A stretch of DNA of 41,033 nucleotides from Burkholderiales bacterium (GTDB lineage Bacteria; Pseudomonadota; Gammaproteobacteria; Burkholderiales; JAEUOS01). Of this stretch, positions 23,625 to 31,887 are shown piece after piece. The translations under genes were made by a program, and so were the position numbers. The notes below the pieces were generated by a model. That model did no database searches and was not told the DNA's origin. It worked only from the letters and a program-made list of their open reading frames with translations. Numbering within the stretch: position 1 is the first letter of the stretch; every line of letters starts with the position of its first letter. The DNA lies in NCBI GenBank assembly GCA_016790695.1, contig JAEUOS010000015.1:1-41033 (forward strand), read 5' to 3'.

Positions 23625-25997
23625 CTACTTGATGCAGACCGTGCGGACCTGCTTGATGTCCGTCACGCCCATGAGCACCTTCTCCATGCCGTCCATCTTC
23701 AGCGTGCTCATGCCGTCCTCGACCGAGGTGACGAAGATGTCGGCGACGCGCGCCTTCTCCTGGATCAGCTTCTTGACGCGCTCGGAGGCCACCATCAGCT
23801 CGTGCAGCCCGACCCGGCCCTTGTAGCCGCTGCCGCCACACTTGTCACAGCCCTTGGCCCGGTACAGCGTCAGCTTGCCGTCCTTGCCGTATTCCTGCAG
23901 CCAGTAGTCGTAGAGCTTCTTGAACTGCCCCTGCGGATCCTGCTTCCAGGCCGGCGTCTTGACCAGTTCCTCGGCGTACTCGGTGATGAACGACTTGAGC
24001 TCGTTCGCGTCGGGGTTGTACGGCTCCTTGCATTCCTTGCACAGGCGCTTCGCGAGACGCTGCGCGAGGATGCCGAGCAGCGCATCGGCGAAGTTGAACG
24101 GGTCCATGCCCATGTCGAGCAGGCGGATCACCGCCTCGGGCGCGCTGTTGGTGTGCAGCGTGGCGAACACCAGGTGGCCGGTCAGCGATGCTTCGATGCC
24201 GGTGCCGGTGGTCTCCGCGTCGCGCATCTCGCCGACCATGATGATGTCGGGATCGGCACGCAGGAAGGCCTTCATCACCACGGCGAAATCGAGCCCCGCC
24301 TTCTTGTTGACCTGCACCTGGCGCAGCCCCTTCTGGGTGATCTCGACCGGGTCCTCCGCCGTCCAGATCTTGGTGTCGGGCGTATTGAGGAACCCGAGCA
24401 CCGAGTGCAGCGTGGTGGTCTTGCCGGAGCCGGTCGGGCCGCAGACGAAGAACAGCCCGTACGGCTTGGAGACGGTCTTCTTGAGCGCCTCGAGGTTCTT
24501 CTTGGTGACGCCGAGGTTGTCGAGCGGGATGGGCTCGCCGGCCGCCAGGATCCGCATGACGACGTCCTCGACGCCGCCGGCGGTGGGGATGGTCGCGACG
24601 CGCAGCTCGATGTCGAGCGGGCCGTACTTCTTGAACTTGATCTTGCCGTCCTGCGGGCGGCGCTTCTCCGAGATGTCGAGGTCGCACATGATCTTGATGC
24701 GCGCGACGATCGCGTTTCGGTAGCTCGCCGGGATCTCGATGTAGGGTCCGAGCGAGCCGTCCTTGCGGAACCGGATCTCCGTCTTCGCCTTGCCCGGATA
24801 GGGCTCGATGTGGATGTCCGACGCGCCCTGGTGGTAGGCGTCGATGATGATCTTGTTGACCAGCTTGACCAGCTCGTTGTCCGCGGCCGCGTTGACATCG
24901 TCGCCGGTGTCGACGATCGGCTCGTCGTCACCGTCGGTGATCGCGCCGAGGATCGAGTCGATGTCGCCGCCGCTGACATCCTCGCCGAAGAACAGGTTGA
25001 GGGTCTGCTTGAACTCGGTGGCGGTGGTCACCTTGTAGACCACCTTGGAGGCGCGCGGGAAGATGTTGTTGACGATGCGCGAGCTGCGCACGCGCTCGGG
25101 ATCCAGGCAAAGCACGACCAGGCCTTCCTTGGCGTCGTCGACCGGCACCCACTGGCTCGACTCGACGTAATCGCGCTTGAGGTTCTTGAGAAGATCCGCC
25201 GGCTTGACGCGATCGGCCTTGTATCCCTCGTAAGGCACGCCGAAGAACTTGGACAGCGCGGCGCCGAGCGCCGGCACCTTGACCTGGAACTCGCCGATCA
25301 GCACATCCTCGACGTCGATTCCCTTGCGCCGCGCCGAACGCGTCGCCAGCTCGAACTCCTGCGCCGAGAGCACCGCGTCGGCGACCAGGTAGTCGTACTT
25401 GGTCTTGACCGGCTGGGCGGCCTTCTGGCGCTGGCGGAACGCGATCGCCAGCGTCTGCGTCAGGCCGATCGCGCCCTCTTCCTCGAGCTGACCGAACGGC
25501 TGGCCCGACTTGTTGTTGATGATCTGGACGACGCCGATCAGGTCGCCCGACTGCGCGTCGACGACCGGCGCGCAGAGCACCTGCTTGGTGCGGTACCCGG
25601 TGCGCTTGTCGACCTCCTGGAGGAAGCGCAGGTTGGGGTTGTGCGTCTTCAGTTCCGCGTCATCGTAGACGTCGCGGATATTGATGAGCTTCTTCGACAG
25701 CGCGACATAGCCGGCGATGCTGTGCTCCGCGATCGGCAGCTTGAGATCCTTGAAGGAGTTGAGCCCGGTCTTGACCTTCGAGATGATCGACGCCTTGTCC
25801 TCGCCGACGGTATAGATCGTCAGCCGGTCGGCGTTGAACAGGTTGCAGATCTCCAGACTCACCTCCAGCATGATCTCGTCGACGTTGTTCGTCGCGTGAA
25901 TGCGGTTGGTGACCGTCTGCAGGTTCTTCTGGAAATTGAGCTTGAGATTGACGTCGGCGGGCTGCGCGGCCGGCTTCGGACTCAGTACAGCGCTCAT
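23625..25997 (-). CDS. GspE/PilB-type ATPase with N-terminal cyclic-nucleotide-type GAF domain
   Basis: A 790-residue secretion/pilus-type ATPase. Residues about 20-190 are a GAF domain with DKRTGYRTKQVLCAPVVD and the NKSGQPFGQLEE stretch (162-173), matching the NKxnFx3DE signature of cAMP/cGMP-binding GAFs with one conservative change. Residues about 200-345 look like a GspE N-terminal (MshEN-like) region. The ATPase follows: Walker A GPTGSGKT (520-527), Walker B DIIMVGEMRD, His box HLVFATLHTN, and zinc cysteines C653, C656, C717, C720. I chose ATG 25997 (GGAG upstream) over a GTG at 26009. No pilin, platform or secretin genes are nearby, so it may be an orphan motor or an energiser of a distant type IV pilus or type II system. 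Confidence 0.9.
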   Translation of the reverse strand: MSAVLSPKPAAQPADVNLKLNFQKNLQTVTNRIHATNNVDEIMLEVSLEICNLFNADRLTIYTVGEDKASIISKVKTGLNSFKDLKLPIAEHSIAGYVALSKKLINIRDVYDDAELKTHNPNLRFLQEVDKRTGYRTKQVLCAPVVDAQSGDLIGVVQIINNKSGQPFGQLEEEGAIGLTQTLAIAFRQRQKAAQPVKTKYDYLVADAVLSAQEFELATRSARRKGIDVEDVLIGEFQVKVPALGAALSKFFGVPYEGYKADRVKPADLLKNLKRDYVESSQWVPVDDAKEGLVVLCLDPERVRSSRIVNNIFPRASKVVYKVTTATEFKQTLNLFFGEDVSGGDIDSILGAITDGDDEPIVDTGDDVNAAADNELVKLVNKIIIDAYHQGASDIHIEPYPGKAKTEIRFRKDGSLGPYIEIPASYRNAIVARIKIMCDLDISEKRRPQDGKIKFKKYGPLDIELRVATIPTAGGVEDVVMRILAAGEPIPLDNLGVTKKNLEALKKTVSKPYGLFFVCGPTGSGKTTTLHSVLGFLNTPDTKIWTAEDPVEITQKGLRQVQVNKKAGLDFAVVMKAFLRADPDIIMVGEMRDAETTGTGIEASLTGHLVFATLHTNSAPEAVIRLLDMGMDPFNFADALLGILAQRLAKRLCKECKEPYNPDANELKSFITEYAEELVKTPAWKQDPQGQFKKLYDYWLQEYGKDGKLTLYRAKGCDKCGGSGYKGRVGLHELMVASERVKKLIQEKARVADIFVTSVEDGMSTLKMDGMEKVLMGVTDIKQVRTVCIK

Positions 25998-26063
25998 GAT
26001 CGGCTCCACGTCGGACGCGCCCGGTTCACGGCGGCGCCACAGAAAATGTCAGGCTTGGCCATC

Positions 26064-27146
26064 TCAGGCCGCCTTGCGGCCGGCCCACAACCCGCCGTCG
26101 AGCAAGAATACCTTGAAGCCGCGGTGGGCGAGCAGGAATGCGGCCGCCGCGCTGCGCCGGCCGCTCTGGCAGTAGACGACATACTCGCGCGACTTGTCCA
26201 GCACGTTGAACGCGTTGCGGATTTCGGCCAGCGGGATGTTGATCGCCCCCGGCAGCCGGTCATACTGGAATTCCGACGGATAGCGAACGTCGAGCCACTG
26301 CGCGCCGCCGCCCACCTTGGCGGCGGCGGTCTCATGGCTGATGCGATTGAGCAGCGGCTCCTTGAGGAGCGCAACGAAATCGTGCTTGGCCAGGCGCAGC
26401 AGGACGCCCGGCAGCTTCATGGTCACCGTCGCGTTGCGCTTGGCATCGGATACCAGGGCCTCCTCGCCGAACGCGTCGCCGCTCTTCAGGTCGGCCAGGT
26501 TCACCACCACCCCGCCCACCAGGCGCGTGACGACCGCCCGGCCCGACTCGATCACGTAATAGTAGTCGCCCTCGTCGCCCTCGCGGATGATCACGTCCCC
26601 CTGATTCACTTCGAGGCGCGCGAAACGGTTGAGGAGCTCCGCGATATGCGCCGGCGGCAGGTTCGCGAAGGCGCCGCTGCGCAGGTTGGACATCGAGAAG
26701 ACGCCGGACATCACCTTCCACTGCGGCAGCGCCGGCGCTTCCTCCTGGGCCAGCACCTTCAGCCGGCCGGTCCGCGTCGCGTCGAACTCGGCGAGCTGAT
26801 CCCAGGTCAGCATGATGTCGAGGAGATCGCGGTCGATGCGGATGATCTCGAGCGGGGTCAGCGCCAGTCCGGAGACAACCGGCTTGCGGCGCGCCAGCGA
26901 GGCCTTCGCCGCGGGACTGCCGGCAACGACGGTTTCGCTGCTGCCGTCGGCGAAGAGCAGCCGCAGTTCCCCCTTGGCGAGAAACGCCAGTTGCGATCCG
27001 ATATCGTGCCCCTGGAACGGGTCGACGCCGGCATCGCAATGGTCGACGTAGCAAAGGTCGGCGAATTCCTTCAGCCGCGCCGGCGATAGCGATCCGAGCG
27101 GCTCGAAACGCCGCAGCAGTTCCTCTGTCACGCCGGTGTCGGTCAT
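26064..27146 (-). CDS. Cyclic nucleotide-binding domain protein with C-terminal rhodanese
   Basis: A 360-residue cytoplasmic protein. Residues about 10-115 look like a degenerate cNMP-like barrel. Residues about 150-265 are a canonical cyclic-nucleotide-binding domain with phosphate-binding cassette FGEEALVSDAKRNATV (226-241), keeping the Glu and Arg that bind cyclic phosphate and ribose. Residues about 270-358 are a rhodanese domain with active-site C326 in VVYCQSGRRSA. The combination suggests cAMP control of persulfide transfer or of a phosphatase-like cysteine reaction, though many such domains act as binding modules. It lies between the phosphodiesterase gene (seven-base gap) and the GAF-ATPase gene (66-base gap). 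The N-terminal domain lacks a clear cassette. Confidence 0.88.
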   Translation of the reverse strand: MTDTGVTEELLRRFEPLGSLSPARLKEFADLCYVDHCDAGVDPFQGHDIGSQLAFLAKGELRLLFADGSSETVVAGSPAAKASLARRKPVVSGLALTPLEIIRIDRDLLDIMLTWDQLAEFDATRTGRLKVLAQEEAPALPQWKVMSGVFSMSNLRSGAFANLPPAHIAELLNRFARLEVNQGDVIIREGDEGDYYYVIESGRAVVTRLVGGVVVNLADLKSGDAFGEEALVSDAKRNATVTMKLPGVLLRLAKHDFVALLKEPLLNRISHETAAAKVGGGAQWLDVRYPSEFQYDRLPGAINIPLAEIRNAFNVLDKSREYVVYCQSGRRSAAAAFLLAHRGFKVFLLDGGLWAGRKAA

Positions 27147-27153
27147 GGGGCAG

Positions 27154-27921
27154 TCAGAACTCGAAAACCTGGCCGTTCTGCAGCATGCGCGGCTTGTAGT
27201 CGCCGGCGAATTCCTCGATTTCCTGCATCGTCAGCTCGATCTCGCCCGGCTTCAGGTGGGTGATGAAGATCTCGGCAGACCGTTCGAGCTTCGCGAGTTC
27301 CTCGGCCAGCAGGCTCGGGCACAGGTGCTTGGAGGCGATCGCCAGCTGCTTCTCGCGATTGCAGAACGCGGTTTCGATGACCAGGTATTTCAGGTTGGGC
27401 AGGCGGTTGACGATCTTCCAGAGCGGATCGTTGATGTAGGTGTCGCCGGTGAATACCAGCGAATTCTTGCCGCTGTCGATCTGGTACCCGACCGCCGGCA
27501 CCGTGTGATTGGCCGGCAGGGCCGTGAACGTCCGCCCGTCGATGACCAGCTTCTGCCCGACGCGAATGCGCTCGTAGCGCATGAACGGCACATCCGCGGT
27601 CGGAATCGCCGTGAAATCCGGCCAGACGCTCCAGTTGAAGATGTGCTTCTTGAGCGTGTCGAGCGTTTCCTCGATGCCGTAGATCGTCAGCGGCTTGTCG
27701 CGCATCGCCCCGACGGTGTCGACGATGAACGGGATGGTGGCGATGTGGTCGAGATGCGAATGGGTCAGGAAGATGTGGTCGATCATCGACAGTTCGGTGA
27801 GCGACAGGTCGGCCACGCCCGTGCCCGCGTCGATGAGCACGTCGTTGTCGACGCGCAGCGCCGTCGTGCGCAGGTGCTTGCCGCCGATGCCGCCGGAACA
27901 GCCGAGGACCTTTACTTTCAT
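27154..27921 (-). CDS. Metallo-beta-lactamase-fold 3',5'-cyclic-nucleotide phosphodiesterase (class II type)
   Basis: A 255-residue MBL-fold hydrolase. The metal site is THSHLDHIATIPF (about residues 53-65), containing the HxHLDH signature of class II cyclic-nucleotide phosphodiesterases such as yeast PDE1. Further metal ligands are in ALPANHTVPA, VFTGDTYIND and FITHLKPGE. The N-terminus MKVKVLGCSGGIGGKHLRTT is typical. It would hydrolyse cAMP (or cGMP) to the 5'-monophosphate. It lies 24 bases after the adenylate cyclase gene, which strongly supports a cAMP-removing role. Other MBL hydrolases, for example of RNase Z type, share part of the motif, so enzymatic assignment is likely but not certain. 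Confidence 0.85.
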   Translation of the reverse strand: MKVKVLGCSGGIGGKHLRTTALRVDNDVLIDAGTGVADLSLTELSMIDHIFLTHSHLDHIATIPFIVDTVGAMRDKPLTIYGIEETLDTLKKHIFNWSVWPDFTAIPTADVPFMRYERIRVGQKLVIDGRTFTALPANHTVPAVGYQIDSGKNSLVFTGDTYINDPLWKIVNRLPNLKYLVIETAFCNREKQLAIASKHLCPSLLAEELAKLERSAEIFITHLKPGEIELTMQEIEEFAGDYKPRMLQNGQVFEF

Positions 27922-27945
27922 CTGATCGACGCCGCGCAGAAGGAC

Positions 27946-30201
27946 CTATTTCTCGTCAAAGGTGGTCACGCCGTCCCAGTTCGGGCCCGGCGGATTCCTG
28001 CGGAACTGTATCACGCGCTCGGCGTACTTCTCGTACAAATAGCAGTCAGGATTCATGCGCTGCAGGTTGAGAAGGTTCATCTCGACCTGATCCCAGGCCT
28101 GGGCCCGATAGGCCTTCAGCGCGTCCCGCCAGATCTTCAGCTCGTCCTTGAGCTTCTTGTCCGCCTCGGATTCCATGCACAGCGGTTCGTAGATCGCCAC
28201 CGGCTCGTTCTTGCCCTTGACGCGAATGCGGTCAAGTTCCTTGAAGATCACGTCCTTGACCACCTTCTCCGTCGCTTCTCCGACCAGGATCCCGACCCCA
28301 TACTCCTTGGTCCGACCTTCCAGGCGCGACGCCAGGTTGACCGGATCGCCCATCACGGTGTACGCCTTGCGCACTTTGGATCCCATGTCGCCGACACGGA
28401 CATTCCCTGAATTCACGCCGATGCCGATCTTCAGCGTCGGCCAACCCTTGGCGCGGAACTTCTCGTTGAGTTCGGCCGCAGCCTTCTGCATTTCCAGCGC
28501 CGTCAGGACGCCCTGGCGCGCATGCTCTGCGTCCGGCACCGGCGCCCCCCAGAATGCCATCACCGCATCGCCGATGTACTTGTCGAGGGTGCCACGATTC
28601 TTCGAGATCACCGCCGACATGCCGGTCAGATAGTCGTTGATGTAGGAAGCAAGGTCGCCCGGCGAGAGGCTTTCCGAGATCGTGGTGAAGCCGCGCACAT
28701 CGGAGAACAGGATCGTCAGGTCCGCCGCCTTCGGTTCCATGCTGTACTTGCTTGGATCGCGCGCCATCTCGTCGACCAGTTCGGGCGGGACGTACTGGCC
28801 GAACAGTGCCGTGAATTCCCGCTTGCTGCGCGACTCCACAAAATAGCCGTAGGCCATGTTGAGGGTGAACAAGGCCGCGGTCAGCAGAAGGGAGGCCGCC
28901 AGCGGCAGCACGAGGTCCATCCTCGTGTAGACAAAGTAGTTGAAGCCGATGATCAGGAGCATGCCGGCGATGGCGACGCCGGTCGCGCGCATCGGCGACA
29001 GGAAAGGCAGCAGGAGCGCAAGCACGATGCCGCCGAACGAAAGCAGAAGCACCTCGGCGCCGAGCGTGAAAGGCGGGCGCTCCTTGAAGTTCTGCGACAT
29101 CATCCCCGACAGGAGGTTGGCGTGGATCTCCACCCCGGGGTAGGCCTCCCCCACTGGCGTGGAGCGCAGGTCCAGCAAGCCTGGAGCCGTGGTTCCCCAC
29201 AGGGCGATCTTTCCCTTCAGGTCGGCCTGAGCGACCTTGCCTTCATAGACGTCGGCCAGCGAAATGTAGCGGAACGAGTTGCCCTTCGGACCACCGCGTC
29301 CGCGATACGGCACCAGGGCGCTGACGGTCTTGTCGACCGGTATGCGAAACGCGCGCACGCCCGACCCCGTATTGGACTTCATCTCGAGCCACTCGAGTCC
29401 CTGGTAGTTCTTGGACAGGAAGCGCTCGGGCGGATACCCGGGCTCGAGATTCGGCGACCCCAGCAGCGCACGGAACATCGCCAGCGAGAGCGACTCGTAG
29501 TAACCGCCCTCGTACTCCGAAATCATCGGCACGCGACGCACCACCCCGTCGAGATCGACGATCGGGTTGAACAGGCCGGAGGCGAGCGCCGACTTCTGAA
29601 AAACCTCGAGATTGGCGCCGTGCCCGTTCCACTTGAACCAATCGATGGTGCGGCCCTTGAAGGTGCCGCTGGGCATCACCGGCGGCGGCAGCGTCCCGCT
29701 CTTTTCCGCGTTGTCCTCGGACGACAGGTAGTAGCCGAGGACGACCGGCTTGCCGGCCATCGCCTTGGCAAAGCGCGCGTCGTAGTCGAGCGCCGGCCGC
29801 AGCCGCTCGAGTTCGCCGCGAAACTGTTCGTTGTCCTTGAGCGCACCGTCGCGCGCCAGCGACTCCAGCGTCCGGATCCCCGAACTGACATCGGGCTCGG
29901 CAAAGACCACGTCGAAGCCCACCATCACCACGCCGTACTGGGTGAACAGCTTGTCGATGAGCTCGGCCATCTTGTCCCGGCTCCAGGGCCAGCGGCCGAG
30001 CTTGCCCAGGCTCTTCTCGTCGATATCGAGGATGACGATGCGCTCGTCCGGCGTCGCCGGCATGGTGAGACGAACGCGCGCATCGTAGATGATCGCGTCG
30101 AGCTGGGAGATGATGCGGATGTTGAAGAACTCAGCCGCATGCACCAGGAAAAGCGACAGCACCAGAAGCCCGAGCCCGATGCGGACGATGTGCTGCTTCA
30201 C
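27946..30201 (-). CDS. CHASE2-sensor class III adenylate/guanylate cyclase
   Basis: A 751-residue membrane enzyme. TM1 is near residues 7-21, then a long periplasmic CHASE2 sensor (about 25-375, with DERIVILDIDEKSLGKLGRW and LWGTTAPGLLDLRSTPVG). Two or three membrane helices follow (about 380-452), then a cytoplasmic class III catalytic domain (about 490-680). Metal ligands are D501 (LFSDVRGFT) and D545 (YIGDAVMAFWG). Base recognition is by K541 and T615, and transition-state residues N622 and R626 lie in VNLASRLEG. Lys/Thr is the class IIIb pattern, usually an ATP-using cyclase. The start is GTG with GGGGAG upstream. The extracytoplasmic sensor should control cAMP output; its ligand is unknown. 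Confidence 0.92.
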   Translation of the reverse strand: MKQHIVRIGLGLLVLSLFLVHAAEFFNIRIISQLDAIIYDARVRLTMPATPDERIVILDIDEKSLGKLGRWPWSRDKMAELIDKLFTQYGVVMVGFDVVFAEPDVSSGIRTLESLARDGALKDNEQFRGELERLRPALDYDARFAKAMAGKPVVLGYYLSSEDNAEKSGTLPPPVMPSGTFKGRTIDWFKWNGHGANLEVFQKSALASGLFNPIVDLDGVVRRVPMISEYEGGYYESLSLAMFRALLGSPNLEPGYPPERFLSKNYQGLEWLEMKSNTGSGVRAFRIPVDKTVSALVPYRGRGGPKGNSFRYISLADVYEGKVAQADLKGKIALWGTTAPGLLDLRSTPVGEAYPGVEIHANLLSGMMSQNFKERPPFTLGAEVLLLSFGGIVLALLLPFLSPMRATGVAIAGMLLIIGFNYFVYTRMDLVLPLAASLLLTAALFTLNMAYGYFVESRSKREFTALFGQYVPPELVDEMARDPSKYSMEPKAADLTILFSDVRGFTTISESLSPGDLASYINDYLTGMSAVISKNRGTLDKYIGDAVMAFWGAPVPDAEHARQGVLTALEMQKAAAELNEKFRAKGWPTLKIGIGVNSGNVRVGDMGSKVRKAYTVMGDPVNLASRLEGRTKEYGVGILVGEATEKVVKDVIFKELDRIRVKGKNEPVAIYEPLCMESEADKKLKDELKIWRDALKAYRAQAWDQVEMNLLNLQRMNPDCYLYEKYAERVIQFRRNPPGPNWDGVTTFDEK

Positions 30202-30263
30202 TGTCGCGTCTCCCCTCGGGCGTCACGCCCGCGCTGGCCGCCTGCCGCGGCGGCGCCGCCCGA

Positions 30264-30986
30264 CTACTTGTAGAAAAACTCCATTTTCGTGCCGGCTATC
30301 TCCACGACGTCATGGTCGTTGAGAGGATGCGCCTGGGCATCCAGTGTCTTGCCGTTGACGATCGGGAAGTTCGCGCCTTCGACGTGGGTGATGAAGTAAC
30401 CCTGCGGACGCCGGGTGATCACCGCGACCTGGACGCCCGGCTTGCCCAGCGTGGTGAGCGCCTTGGTCAGCAACAACTCCTTGCCGACGTTCGCCCCCGA
30501 GAGCAACTGGATGGCGCCCTGCCGGGCCGGGGCGGCCGGTGGAGGTGGGGCGACAGGCGCAGCCGCCTGCATCGCTGCCGTGGCCATCGCCGCAGGCGCC
30601 GCGGCAGGCGCCGCCGCGGCCACCGGTGCCGGCCGCGGCATCGAACCGGGGCGCAACACCATGGTCTTCTCGAAGTCGGCCGCCGCCGCAGCCTTGGGCT
30701 GCTCGTTGATGTACTTGAGCTTGTACTTGCCCAGTTCGATCACGTCGTTCGGCTGGAGAAAGTGCTTCTTGATCGGCGCGCCGTTGACCAGCGTGCCGTT
30801 GGTCGAGCCGAGGTCTTCAAGGAAAGAATCGTTGAGGATCGTGACGATCACAGCATGCTCGCCGGACACCGCCAGATTGTCGATCTGGATGTCGTTGTGC
30901 GGCTTGCGGCCGATGGTGGTGCGCTCCTTCGTCAAGGTGATTTCCTTGAGCACCAGCCCGTCCATGCTGAGGATTAGCTTCGCCAT
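30264..30986 (-). CDS. FHA-domain protein with degenerate second FHA domain
   Basis: A 240-residue cytoplasmic phospho-threonine reader. The first FHA domain (about 5-92) has all key elements: GRKPHNDIQID, SGEHA and the LGSTNGTLVNG loop. A Pro/Ala-rich linker (about 97-157) follows, containing EKTMVLRPG around T108. The second domain (about 158-240) has an FHA-like outline (ALTTLGKPG, VNGKTL, NDHDVVEIAG) but lacks the Ser-x-x-His binding pair. AAAAGGA precedes the ATG. The gene lies directly after the PP2C gene in the kinase operon, so it probably binds the phosphorylated kinase or its targets. The ExTMVL motif resembles motifs repeated in the kinase. Confidence 0.9.
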   Translation of the reverse strand: MAKLILSMDGLVLKEITLTKERTTIGRKPHNDIQIDNLAVSGEHAVIVTILNDSFLEDLGSTNGTLVNGAPIKKHFLQPNDVIELGKYKLKYINEQPKAAAAADFEKTMVLRPGSMPRPAPVAAAAPAAAPAAMATAAMQAAAPVAPPPPAAPARQGAIQLLSGANVGKELLLTKALTTLGKPGVQVAVITRRPQGYFITHVEGANFPIVNGKTLDAQAHPLNDHDVVEIAGTKMEFFYK

Positions 30987-31044
30987 AGCACGTTCCTTTT
31001 TCTCTTTCGCTGTTGACGCCTAAGCGACCTGCGATCGCGTAAGT

Positions 31045-31878
31045 TTACTTGAACCACCTGAGAAACCTGCCGAACAAGCCCCTGGCGGCAGGGTATTCCC
31101 GCAGAACCTTCACGAGCAGCACCGATACGTTATCACGCCCACCGTTGTCATTGGCCATTTGAACGAGCTGCTGCGCGGCCAAATTGAGGTTGCCGCCGAG
31201 CGTTTCGAGCGTCAGGGCGATCTCCTCGTCGGGCACCATGTCGGACAGGCCGTCGGAGCACAACAGGTAGATGTCGCCCGGACGCGTCTCGTAATCGTGG
31301 ATCTCGGCCTCGACTGTCGGGTCGATGCCGAGTGCCCGCGTGACGAGATTCTTGTTCTGCGAATGCTTGGCCTCTTCCGGCGTGATCATGCCGCTGTCGA
31401 TCTGCTCCTGCAGCAACGAGTGATCGCGGGTGATCTGCGCGAATTCGCCCGCGCGCTGCCGGTACAGGCGCGAATCGCCGATGTGCGCGACGGTCACCTT
31501 GTTGTCATAGAACAACGCGACCACCAGCGTGGTGCCCATGCCTGAGTACTGCGGCTGCGATTGCGCCGCGGAAAAGATCGAATGGTTGGCCTTGGCAATC
31601 TGTTCCCGCAGCATGCGCGCCGCGTGGGTGCGCAATTCGGCACCACTTTCCGGGTCCGGCTCGAACGGCGCGCGCTGACCGATCGCCGCCTGCAGTTCCG
31701 TCATGAGCACCGTGGTCGCCATGCCGCTGGCGACCTCGCCGGCGTTGTAGCCGCCCATGCCGTCAGCCAGGATGGCCAGACCGTTGCGGGCATCGTTGGC
31801 GATCGAGTCCTCGTTGTGGGACCGCACCATCCCCGGATCGGAATGGCCGACGATCTCGATCGCGTCTGCGAGGTTCAT
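31045..31878 (-). CDS. PP2C-family Ser/Thr protein phosphatase
   Basis: A 277-residue soluble PP2C (PPM) phosphatase with all the usual motifs: SDPGMVRSHNEDS (13-25), LADGMGGYNAGEVAS (38-51, metal-binding Asp39), GMGTTLV, HIGDSRLYR, LLCSDGLSDMV and GGRDNVSVLL. It is Mn/Mg dependent and should remove phosphate from Ser/Thr on the kinase and its substrates. It starts nine bases after the kinase stop, so the pair is almost certainly cotranscribed. The last 15 residues (GLFGRFLRWFK region) form a basic, amphipathic end that might touch the membrane where the kinase sits; that point is inference. Confidence 0.95.
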   Translation of the reverse strand: MNLADAIEIVGHSDPGMVRSHNEDSIANDARNGLAILADGMGGYNAGEVASGMATTVLMTELQAAIGQRAPFEPDPESGAELRTHAARMLREQIAKANHSIFSAAQSQPQYSGMGTTLVVALFYDNKVTVAHIGDSRLYRQRAGEFAQITRDHSLLQEQIDSGMITPEEAKHSQNKNLVTRALGIDPTVEAEIHDYETRPGDIYLLCSDGLSDMVPDEEIALTLETLGGNLNLAAQQLVQMANDNGGRDNVSVLLVKVLREYPAARGLFGRFLRWFK

Positions 31879-31887
31879 GCGCTTGCC

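Noticed and set aside
23469..27089. Plus-strand open frame of 1206 codons opposite the ATPase and cNMP genes
   Set aside because: Antisense to genes with clear catalytic motifs; composition is Arg/Leu/Val/Asp/His-rich with no recognisable family.
30202..30263. Short GC inverted repeat (CGGGCGT-CACGCCCG region) between the FHA and cyclase genes, considered as a terminator
   Set aside because: There is no T-run after it on either strand; such hairpins are common at this GC content.
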